Shown one piece after another: positions 31,795 through 38,035 of a stretch of DNA of 38,103 bases (position 1 is the first letter of the stretch; each line of letters begins with the position of its first letter). A program made the translations under genes and the position numbers. The notes under the pieces are model-generated. The model saw nothing but the letters and a program-made list of their open reading frames with translations, made no database searches and was not told the DNA's origin. Source of the DNA: an uncultured Candidatus Saccharibacteria bacterium (lineage in GTDB: Bacteria; Patescibacteria; Saccharimonadia; Saccharimonadales; UBA1547); NCBI GenBank assembly GCA_946480535.1, contig CAMLKA010000005.1, forward strand, positions 1 to 38,103, given 5' to 3'.

Positions 31795-31820
31795 AATTAT
31801 ACCACCGAAGTGGTATAATT
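31795..31820. promoter_or_regulatory. Perfect inverted repeat holding back-to-back extended -10 elements
   Basis: Arms AATTATACCAC (31795-31805) and GTGGTATAATT (31810-31820), 4-nt centre CGAA. Each arm contains TGG TATAAT, one per strand, so it could be a divergent promoter, an operator or both. On the minus strand it lies about 67 nt upstream of the orphan gene. Confidence 0.65.
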
Positions 31821-31844
31821 GCGAATTTATGAGATAGCTAGCTC

Positions 31845-31864
31845 TTAGTGGTCGTAGTACGTCA
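31845..31864. repeat. Partial duplicate of the secY 3' end
   Basis: Matches the secY terminus at 31891-31916 in 18 of 20 positions apart from a 6-nt deletion, including a stop codon (would read TYYDH-stop). The copies are about 27 bp apart. Confidence 0.7.
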
Positions 31865-31890
31865 GGGTAATAACGCCCGTGGGCTACTCC

Positions 31891-33306
31891 CTAGCGGTCG
31901 TAGTCGTCGTACGTCACCATGAGCGCACGCGAGTTGATCTGGCGAAGCGTTTCAAGCCCTACTGATACAACAATGAGCAGACCCGTACCACCAATCGCAA
32001 GGTTGGTGTTGGTGATACCAGTAAATTGGTACAGCAGGTATTCAGCAATGAACGGCGTGATTGCAATAAGACCAAGTACGATTGAACCGAAGAGGATAAG
32101 ACGGTTAACAGTCTTTGAAAGGTACTTTTCGGTTTGCTTGCCAGGTCGGACACCTTCGATGAATCCACCCTGCTTCTGAAGGTTCTCGGCAATTTCACTC
32201 GCGTTGAAGACAATACCTGTATAGAAGTAGGTGAAGAAGATGACGAGCACGAAGTACGTAATTGGGTAGATGAAGGCTTGCCAGTCAGCACCCGTAAACG
32301 CACCTGGGTTTGGTGCTTGGAACCAAAGGATAAGGTTGTTTGCGAGCTCTGCGTATGCAGGGTTATTTGTTGCCTTAAGGATTTGGCCAATGAACGCTGG
32401 GAGTGACAGGAAGGCTACGGCGAAGATCACAGGAATCACACCGGCAGCAATAAGCTTAATTGGAAGGATGCTCTTTACGCCACCGTAGCTACTATTACCC
32501 TGAACGCGCTTCGCATAGTTGATGGTAATAACACGCTGGGCCTCGTTGATTTTTACCAGGAAGTACAGCAGGAAGAGTGATGCCGCCAGGATGGCTAGAA
32601 TCACCCAGAATAGCGTTGGATTTACCGGAATCGCAAACCAGTTAAACACTTGCAGTGAACCGTTTTCGGTGCTGAAAAGTGACGTTGCAAAGGTTGAAAG
32701 AATTGATGGGAGCTGGCTAATAATACCGGCGAAGATAAGGAGGCTAATACCGTTTCCGATACCCTGTTCGGTAATAAGCTCACCAAGCCACATAAGTAGG
32801 AGTGAACCAGCGGTCATGGCAGTCACCGCGACAACCCATTCAATCGCTGTCGGGTCTGCCAGTACTGTTGTATTACCGGCCAAGACTGTTTGCCGCAGAA
32901 TGAAGATGAACGCAATTGATTGAACGATTGCGAGTGGCACCGTAATCATACGCGTCCACTGGTTAATCTTGCGGCGACCAGACTCACCATCCTTGTGAAG
33001 CTCTTCAAGGCGTGGAATTGCCTTTGTTAGAAGCTGTGTAATAACAGAGGCAGTAATGAATGGTGTCAAACCAACCAGTACAATTGAGAAGCTTGCGAGT
33101 GCACCACCAGAAAGAAGATTCAAGAATCCACCGAAGTCGGTTCCACTTACAACACTGTTAATAACTTCGCGCAGCTGCGTTGGCTCGGCCAGTGGCACTG
33201 GCACGTGTGCGAGCAGACGATACACGATAATGATACCTAATACAACTAAAAGCCGCTTCTGCATGTCGCGGTTTTTGAGCGAACGAAAGATTGTTTTCCA
33301 ATTCAT
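31891..33306 (-). CDS. secY: Protein translocase subunit SecY
   Basis: 471 aa, ten transmembrane helices. SLKNRDMQKRLLVVLGIIIVYRL at the N-terminus, SIVLVGLTPFITASVITQL (plug/TM2 region), QGIGNGISLLIFAGII, and NYAKRVQGNSSYGGVKSILPIKL in the ribosome-binding cytoplasmic loop. Channel of the Sec system. It starts its own unit: the terminator and the opposing HExxH gene separate it from rplO. No adk or map follows it. Confidence 0.97.
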   Translation of the reverse strand: MNWKTIFRSLKNRDMQKRLLVVLGIIIVYRLLAHVPVPLAEPTQLREVINSVVSGTDFGGFLNLLSGGALASFSIVLVGLTPFITASVITQLLTKAIPRLEELHKDGESGRRKINQWTRMITVPLAIVQSIAFIFILRQTVLAGNTTVLADPTAIEWVVAVTAMTAGSLLLMWLGELITEQGIGNGISLLIFAGIISQLPSILSTFATSLFSTENGSLQVFNWFAIPVNPTLFWVILAILAASLFLLYFLVKINEAQRVITINYAKRVQGNSSYGGVKSILPIKLIAAGVIPVIFAVAFLSLPAFIGQILKATNNPAYAELANNLILWFQAPNPGAFTGADWQAFIYPITYFVLVIFFTYFYTGIVFNASEIAENLQKQGGFIEGVRPGKQTEKYLSKTVNRLILFGSIVLGLIAITPFIAEYLLYQFTGITNTNLAIGGTGLLIVVSVGLETLRQINSRALMVTYDDYDR

Positions 33307-33316
33307 CAGACTTTTC

Positions 33317-33353
33317 TGTATACCCCGAATTAATACGATTTGTTTTGATTATA
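33317..33353 (-). promoter_or_regulatory. Candidate promoters of secY
   Basis: Two minus-strand -10 candidates: TATAAT (33348-33353), leader about 35 nt, and TATACA (33317-33322), 10 nt before the ATG. Neither has a good -35; the leader has no clear SD. Confidence 0.4.
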
Positions 33354-33391
33354 CTATAGATGACGTTACTTATCTAGCTATATCAAGAATA

Positions 33392-33420
33392 TTGTAATGT
33401 TGTGGTAAATATTTTATAAT
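33392..33420 (+). promoter_or_regulatory. Promoter of the HExxH protein gene
   Basis: -35 TTGTAA (33392-33397), 17 bp, -10 TATAAT (33415-33420). Predicted leader about 12 nt, without SD. Divergent from secY. Confidence 0.75.
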
Positions 33421-33438
33421 TAGCGTTCTTAAGCTACT

Positions 33439-34221
33439 ATGTCCGAATCATTTGATACTGAGTCATCGCTCGTGCAACCACCCAACGAACGACTTTTCAC
33501 CCATAAAGAACGCCGTTTTCTTCTCCGTGCAACGTCAATCGCCTCCATGGTATCTATCACACTCAGCCTCGCCTGTGCCGAGAAAACACTTGCGGAGCGT
33601 GAGGATGAACATCAGCAGGCTCGTATGAGTGAGATCCTCGCCGCGACCGCCCCTCCTTACTCGGAACTAAACGAGGAAACTACAGAACTTGCCAACGAAA
33701 TTCTCGACACCGACAACGTAAATCTTAACTGTGACTCTGACGCCTTCGAGGAAAGCCCTGACGCTCTCGCCTACGTACGCGCTTATACCATCGATGATGC
33801 ATTATATGTTCCCCCGACCATCACTATGCGCGGCTATATCTGTACCGATCTCGTCACCTTTCCACGTATGCAATCGCCACTCGAAAAAGGCGAATCCGAA
33901 CCCGGATCAACCTATGAAATCCGCGCGAAACTATTCGCCAAAGCAACCGCTATCCTCCTTCATGAAGACGAGCATATTAATCTAGAGATGCACGAGGGAG
34001 CCGCTACTTGTTATGCGGTTCAAAAGTTGCCTGGAAAAATCGAACCTTACTTTGATAGCTACGACGACGCACTCTATTATTCACTCAAAGCCGCGGAAGA
34101 GCTCAGTGCCGAACTCCTTCCCGAATATACCGACGAAGAATGCTTTGAAGGTGGCAACTTCGACCTCGGCATAAGCCCGGTCTACACCACTGACGGCCTT
34201 GTGCCAGAAGCAACCAACTAA
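33439..34221 (+). CDS. Predicted exported protein with HExxH metal site
   Basis: 260 aa. A cytoplasmic basic N-terminus (THKERRFLLR) leads into one hydrophobic segment (about 31-46) ending in SLAC, a lipobox-like but imperfect site; the rest is acidic and presumably outside. LLHEDEH (173-179) is a zincin-type HExxH, followed by MHEGAATCYAVQK where E186 could be the third ligand. This H-E-x-x-H...E-x-x-A-x-C-x-A-x-Q pattern resembles uncharacterised exported proteins of Actinobacteria. Cys at 46, 98, 135 and 191 suggest disulfides. Lies alone, opposite to the ribosomal genes between rplO and secY. Confidence 0.7.
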   Translation: MSESFDTESSLVQPPNERLFTHKERRFLLRATSIASMVSITLSLACAEKTLAEREDEHQQARMSEILAATAPPYSELNEETTELANEILDTDNVNLNCDSDAFEESPDALAYVRAYTIDDALYVPPTITMRGYICTDLVTFPRMQSPLEKGESEPGSTYEIRAKLFAKATAILLHEDEHINLEMHEGAATCYAVQKLPGKIEPYFDSYDDALYYSLKAAEELSAELLPEYTDEECFEGGNFDLGISPVYTTDGLVPEATN

Positions 34222-34248
34222 AAACACCTCCGAGATGGAGGTGTTTTT
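34222..34248 (+). terminator. Bidirectional terminator between the HExxH gene and rplO
   Basis: 10-bp stem AAACACCTCC (34222-34231) / GGAGGTGTTT (34237-34246), loop GAGAT, T5 on the plus strand and T-rich on the minus strand as well. It ends the rplF-rplO transcript. Confidence 0.9.
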
Positions 34249-34264
34249 GTCATAAGACGCGAAA

Positions 34265-34747
34265 CTACTTGTCGTTTGCTTCGGCAGTCTTAGTGCTTTG
34301 CTTTAGTGGAACTGCAGTCTTTTCGAATGAGCCACCAGCCTTAGCAATTGCTTCTTGTGCAGACTTGCTTGCGCCAGCTACCTTAACGGTCAAAGCGGCA
34401 GTAAGTTCACCACGAGTGATAATCTTTACTGTGTGGAACGGAGTTCCAACATAGCCTTGCTCGAAGAGAGCGGCGTTATCAACAGTCTTACCTTCGAACG
34501 CGTTCAGTGTGTCGAGGTATACAACCTGCGCAGGTGTACGAAGACTCTTGAAACCGCGAGCCTTAGGCACTGCACGTACGAGTGTACGCTGACCACCCTG
34601 GAATGTAGCACCGAGCTTCTTACCAGTACGTGAGCCTTGTCCCTTTGTACCACGACCAGCAGTTTTACCACCACCAGCTGAGATACCGCGACCTACACGC
34701 TTCTTGTCTTTGTTAGCGCCAGCGAGGAGTTCGTTGTACTTAGTCAT
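34265..34747 (-). CDS. rplO: Ribosomal protein L15 (uL15)
   Basis: 160 aa. KKRVGRGISAGGGKTAGRGTKGQGSRTG and FQGGQRTLVRAVPKARGF are diagnostic of L15. ATG overlaps the rpsE stop by 1 nt (TAATG). The usual rpmD (uL30) between rpsE and rplO is absent, as known for CPR bacteria. The transcript ends here at a bidirectional terminator rather than continuing to secY. Confidence 0.97.
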   Translation of the reverse strand: MTKYNELLAGANKDKKRVGRGISAGGGKTAGRGTKGQGSRTGKKLGATFQGGQRTLVRAVPKARGFKSLRTPAQVVYLDTLNAFEGKTVDNAALFEQGYVGTPFHTVKIITRGELTAALTVKVAGASKSAQEAIAKAGGSFEKTAVPLKQSTKTAEANDK

Positions 34748-35379
34748 TACTTGTCCTCCTTGTCAGCAGCTTTCTTAGCCGCAGGCTTCTTTGCAGACTT
34801 GTCTGCGTTGAGCCACTCTTCCTTAGGAACGAGACCACGAAGTGCTTCGATGGTTGCGTACGCAATGTTTACCTTGTTAGTAGAGTTAAGTGACTTTGAA
34901 AGCATGTTTCGAATACCGGTAACACCGATGATCGAACGAACCACACCACCGGCGATAATACCGGTACCAGGAGCTGCAGGCTTAAGAAGCACGCGAGCAC
35001 CAGAGTACTTCACTTCGTTTTCGTGAGGAATAGTTTCGTTCACGATTGGGATAACAATGAGGCTCTTCTTTGCAATGTCGGTTGCCTTTTGGACAGCCAT
35101 TTGTACGTCAGTACCCTTTGCAACACCAACACCAACCTTAGTCTTGCGGTCACCCACAACAACGAGTGCCTTAAAGCGGAAACGACGTCCACCCTTTACC
35201 ACACGTGAGACACGGTCAATGTTAATAACGAGTTCTTCAAATTGCTTTGGCTCTTGTGGAGCTTGGTCGCGACGTGGGCCGCGGTTGTTTCCGCCACGTT
35301 GTCCACCACGTTGACCGCCGCGAGGGGCGTTGCCTTGTGGTGCTGCAGCAGGAGTAGTTGCTTGTTGTGTTTCAGCCAT
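34747..35379 (-). CDS. rpsE: Ribosomal protein S5 (uS5) with RGG-rich N-terminus
   Basis: 210 aa from MAETQQ at 35379; the longer frame overlaps rplR. Core S5 motifs: VINIDRVSRVVKGGRRFRFKAL, GVGVAKGTDV and LLKPAAPGTGIIAGGVVR. Residues about 16-38 form an unusual Gly/Arg-rich segment (APRGGQRGGQRGGNNRG) and the C-terminus is Lys/Ala-rich; S5 is usually about 165 aa. The RGG-like stretch may add RNA contacts. Confidence 0.96.
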   Translation of the reverse strand: MAETQQATTPAAAPQGNAPRGGQRGGQRGGNNRGPRRDQAPQEPKQFEELVINIDRVSRVVKGGRRFRFKALVVVGDRKTKVGVGVAKGTDVQMAVQKATDIAKKSLIVIPIVNETIPHENEVKYSGARVLLKPAAPGTGIIAGGVVRSIIGVTGIRNMLSKSLNSTNKVNIAYATIEALRGLVPKEEWLNADKSAKKPAAKKAADKEDK

Positions 35380-35380
35380 A

Positions 35381-35734
35381 TTAGAACTCCAATCCTTCCT
35401 TACGCGCAGCGTCAGCGAGGGCAGCAAGACGACCTGCGTACTTACGACCGTTACGGTCGAATACGATGCTGGCAATCTTTGCCTTCTTTGCCTTCTTTGC
35501 GATGTCAGCACCAATAACAGCAGCTTGCTCAGTCATGGTACCAGTTTGCTTTGAACCAACGGTTGTTGCAGCAGCAATAGTGTGCTGCTTTACGTCGTCA
35601 ATAAGCTGTGCACTAATGTGCTTGTTTGAAATAGTAACCGTAAGGCGTGGGCGTTCAGCGGTACCAGATACCTTAGCACGAACGCGGGCAGCACGGAGGC
35701 TACGATTAACAAGCTTCTTGTCGAGGTTAGCCAT
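35381..35734 (-). CDS. rplR: Ribosomal protein L18 (uL18)
   Basis: 117 aa. NRSLRAARVRAKVSGTAERPRLTV and SIVFDRNGRKYAGRLAALADAARKEGLEF fit L18, a 5S rRNA binder. 1 nt before rpsE and 2 nt after rplF. Confidence 0.97.
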   Translation of the reverse strand: MANLDKKLVNRSLRAARVRAKVSGTAERPRLTVTISNKHISAQLIDDVKQHTIAAATTVGSKQTGTMTEQAAVIGADIAKKAKKAKIASIVFDRNGRKYAGRLAALADAARKEGLEF

Positions 35735-35736
35735 AA

Positions 35737-36270
35737 TTACTTACCAGCCTTTCCAGCCTTGCGAAGAATAACTTCGTCGGCGTACTTAATACCCTTGCCC
35801 TTGTAAGGTTCAGGCTTCTTAAGTGAACGAATTTCAGCTGCAGTTTGGCCAACAAGTTGCTTGTCGATACCCTTTACAGTGATTTCCATCTTGTTTACTT
35901 CGAGTTGCACACCTTCGCGTGCTTCGTACTTCACTGGGTGTGAGAACCCAAGTGCCATCTCGATTGCTTGGCCGCCGCCGCTTACGCGGAAACCGACACC
36001 GTTTACTTCAAGCTTCTTTTCGAAACCTTCAGTCACGCCTACTACAGCGTTGTTAAGGAGTGCGCGCTGCAAACCGTGTTGTGCGCGAGCGATACGCTCG
36101 TCGTCCTTACGAGTTACAACGGCGTTGCCGTCCTCAACCTTAACAGTCACGTCAGAGAGATGAGGTACTACAAGTTGACCCTTAGGGCCAGCAACAGTAA
36201 CAGCATCATCAGCGACCGTGATTGTCACGCCTGAGGGAATTTGAATTGGTAGTTTTCCGATTCGACTCAT
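35737..36270 (-). CDS. rplF: Ribosomal protein L6 (uL6)
   Basis: 177 aa, normal length. SRIGKLPIQIPSGVTI at the start, ALLNNAVVGVTEGFEKKLEVNGVGF, and the C-terminal RSLKKPEPYKGKGIKYADE. AAAGGAA precedes the ATG. It starts a new transcription unit with its own promoter (36407-36435) and a leader of about 130 nt, because rpsH is closed off by a terminator and an insert. Confidence 0.97.
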   Translation of the reverse strand: MSRIGKLPIQIPSGVTITVADDAVTVAGPKGQLVVPHLSDVTVKVEDGNAVVTRKDDERIARAQHGLQRALLNNAVVGVTEGFEKKLEVNGVGFRVSGGGQAIEMALGFSHPVKYEAREGVQLEVNKMEITVKGIDKQLVGQTAAEIRSLKKPEPYKGKGIKYADEVILRKAGKAGK

Positions 36271-36406
36271 GATCTATTCCTTTACACACGAGCGAAACAT
36301 TGTTTGTTTCTGTGCTTCCGTTTACCAAGCTGCTGGTTTTTAGGCCGTCGCTGATAATTGGGGCGCAAAATCTCCCGGATTTCACTCGCAAATTATTATC
36401 TCAATA

Positions 36407-36435
36407 ATCTTAGCACACTAGAGGTAAAAATACAA
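36407..36435 (-). promoter_or_regulatory. Promoter of the rplF-rplR-rpsE-rplO unit
   Basis: Minus strand -35 TTGTAT (36430-36435), 17 bp, extended -10 TGC TAAGAT (36407-36412). Predicted leader about 130 nt; the stretch 36271-36400 holds no gene but small hairpins, for instance AACCA/TGGTT-like near 36330-36345, possibly an autoregulatory site. Confidence 0.7.
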
Positions 36436-36456
36436 TAGACGTTATGATTAGTTCTC

Positions 36457-36485
36457 TTGAATACTATTGAGATTTATGCTAATAT
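36457..36485 (+). promoter_or_regulatory. Promoter for the candidate small RNA
   Basis: -35 TTGAAT (36457-36462), 17 bp, extended -10 TGC TAATAT (36480-36485); predicted start near 36492. It is divergent from the rplF promoter, with 21 bp between the two -35 hexamers. Confidence 0.6.
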
Positions 36486-36491
36486 TCATAG

Positions 36492-36565
36492 TAGACATAG
36501 CCTGTTGCCATGTCTGCGGATCTCCGGCGAGTAGTTTTCAAGCTACACTGCGGGAGATTTTTTTT
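36492..36565 (+). ncRNA. Candidate small structured RNA, about 74 nt
   Basis: Downstream of the promoter at 36457-36485. Hairpin 1: AGACATAGC / GCCATGTCT (36493-36515 approx., 9 positions with one mismatch, loop CTGTT). Hairpin 2: ATCTCC (about 36529-36534) pairs with GGAGAT (about 36553-36558), with inner pairs GC/GC and GTAG/CTAC, followed by eight T. The T-tract runs into the stop codon of the opposing gene 36564-36986, so the RNA would be antisense to that mRNA's 3' end at most by a few nt. No ORF is seen in it. Prediction only. Confidence 0.5.
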
Positions 36566-36986
36566 ATGTCTCGATTTTCCTGGGGAAAACAGACATGAAA
36601 TCTTTTCGACCAGAGCGCTTATCAACCTTTACCTGTACGCAAAAGTCATTTCCGTCACTTGTCGTACCGTAAAAACGATGTAAGATTACATTGCTATTAT
36701 TGCTATCGAAAATTGTTTCCGGAGCCTCGGTAGAATTTCGAAGCAAATCAATTGCAGCTTTATAGAACTTCAAACGCTTTCTTCGCTCCTTTTGATGCTT
36801 TTGCATCAAATGGTCCCAAAAAACAGTAACAAAAATCTTATCACCTCGAAAGTACTTTGAGCGAACATACGGCTGACGTTTCGTAATCTTGCGAATCGTG
36901 TTAAATTCCCTGCGCGCACCCGTAACCACCTCTTCATAGGATGAACCGGGGAGTAAACCGTACTTCGAAAGATACTTTTGGGGCAT
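36564..36986 (-). CDS. Putative BECR/PBECR-like nuclease-fold protein
   Basis: 140 aa from the ATG at 36986, directly after the stop of the wHTH gene. Basic. RQPYVRSKYFRGDKIFVTVFWDH, then KERRKRLKFYKAAIDLLRNS, then ILHRFYG and VQVKVDKRSGRKDFMSVFP. The order (strand with H, basic helix with R-R-L, N-S, strand with H-R-F, then a final strand with K-D-F-x-S-x-F) resembles toxin-like nucleases of the barnase/EndoU/colicin/RelE group and a family I remember as frequent in Patescibacteria. No enzymatic residue can be fixed by eye. With its partner it could be a toxin-antitoxin pair. Confidence 0.55.
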   Translation of the reverse strand: MPQKYLSKYGLLPGSSYEEVVTGARREFNTIRKITKRQPYVRSKYFRGDKIFVTVFWDHLMQKHQKERRKRLKFYKAAIDLLRNSTEAPETIFDSNNSNVILHRFYGTTSDGNDFCVQVKVDKRSGRKDFMSVFPRKIET

Positions 36987-36987
36987 A

Positions 36988-37794
36988 CTAACCTTCACTA
37001 TCCTCGGCATACAGTGCGTCCGCCACTCCATCGGCAGCCTCCAGTAAATCACGCACAAGCTTGCGAGTTTCTGCCTCATGCCTTTTAGTGGTCTTCAATA
37101 AAACCGTCAGCTGCCAACCGTTACCGGTCAAATTAATGCCTTGCTCAGTTAGGTTCGCCGTGTTACTTAGACCCTTTGCGCCAATTACAGTACTGTCAAT
37201 TACATCGCCTCGCGCACCAGATCCTCCGCTTACTAGCAATGCAGGTTCAATCTCCTGACTAATCACAGGCTCATCTACTGCACCTTCGTCTTTAGCTTCG
37301 ATATCAATAACAGAGCCTTCCTCAGTTAGCAGGCCGCCGACTCGAAAACTCTGCTTAATAATCCTAAGAGCGGTCTCTGCGGCTGGACCTTGCACCCCAT
37401 AGGTAATAGTAAGAATATTTTTAAGCTGACCAGGCAAGGCTTGCCCTTTATACTCGTTGTACACTTTCCGGAGAAGTGACGGTTGAAGTGCCGCCTGTGT
37501 AACAGCACCCTGCGCCTGTCCTTCTTCGATTGGCATTAAATATTGCTTCGCAAGATCTGAGATAGAATATAGGTCCTTATTCCGATTGAGCAATCCGTAC
37601 TGCGTCAAGGCCGCAACTGCACGTGCCGAGCTACCACTTAGAGACGCATACCCCATCCCCTTTGCAGTAGCCTCCCGACCGTACTCGCCATTGATACCAT
37701 GTGAGTCTTTTAACGTTTGTAGCTTCTTCAGTGCCTCATCCAATGCAATTGATGGATACGATGTACTTCGACTAATTACCTTTTTATCACCCAT
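36988..37794 (-). CDS. Winged-helix-like DNA-binding protein, possible regulator/antitoxin
   Basis: 268 aa. Residues about 12-95 (SYPSIALDEALKKLQTL, MGYASLSGSSARAVAALTQYGLL, then LYSISDLAKQYLMP) look like a winged helix: a helix-turn-helix with S-G-S-S-A-R-A recognition helix and a wing. The middle (100-160) repeats a similar helical pattern, an acidic linker follows (about 155-185), and the C-terminus is helical. GGGGG lies before the ATG. Its promoter is flanked by an inverted repeat (37821-37872), compatible with autoregulation. The following gene starts 1 nt after its stop. Confidence 0.6.
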   Translation of the reverse strand: MGDKKVISRSTSYPSIALDEALKKLQTLKDSHGINGEYGREATAKGMGYASLSGSSARAVAALTQYGLLNRNKDLYSISDLAKQYLMPIEEGQAQGAVTQAALQPSLLRKVYNEYKGQALPGQLKNILTITYGVQGPAAETALRIIKQSFRVGGLLTEEGSVIDIEAKDEGAVDEPVISQEIEPALLVSGGSGARGDVIDSTVIGAKGLSNTANLTEQGINLTGNGWQLTVLLKTTKRHEAETRKLVRDLLEAADGVADALYAEDSEG

Positions 37795-37820
37795 AGCTTC
37801 CCCCTCTGAGTAAATTAACT

Positions 37821-37872
37821 AATAAACTTATTGTACGGTAGACATAGTTATAAGTAAAGTATAAAGTTTATT
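37821..37872 (-). promoter_or_regulatory. Promoter and candidate operator of the wHTH/nuclease pair
   Basis: Minus strand -35 TTTACT (37853-37858), 17 bp, -10 TACAAT (37830-37835). A 9-bp inverted repeat AATAAACTT (37821-37829) / AAGTTTATT (37864-37872) brackets the promoter and abuts the -10. Leader about 28 nt with GGGGG SD. The remaining stretch 37873-37980 shows nothing else. Confidence 0.6.
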
Positions 37873-37984
37873 TTTGTCTAAGCATAAGCCTTTTCAAGGT
37901 GTTAATTATGTAAGTCTTTATAGAGTTTAACCTATAGTACGTAACTATATTATTTCTATGTAGGTCGATTTAAGGCAGTTAAAC

Positions 37985-38015
37985 AAAAGAACCTCCATCA
38001 AAAGGAGGTTCTTTT
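37985..38015 (-). terminator. Terminator directly after rpsH
   Basis: 12-bp stem AAAAGAACCTCC (37985-37996) / GGAGGTTCTTTT (38004-38015), 7-nt loop; TTCTTTTGTTT on the minus strand. It closes the upstream ribosomal transcript 21 bp after rpsH. Confidence 0.9.
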
Positions 38016-38035
38016 AGTAAGCGGCGTGACTTCTT

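Noticed and set aside
36491..37847. 10-mer GTAGACATAG shared by the small-RNA start (36491-36500) and the wHTH promoter (37838-37847)
   Set aside because: About one shared 10-mer is expected by chance in 1.3 kb; position at both promoters is suggestive but not enough.
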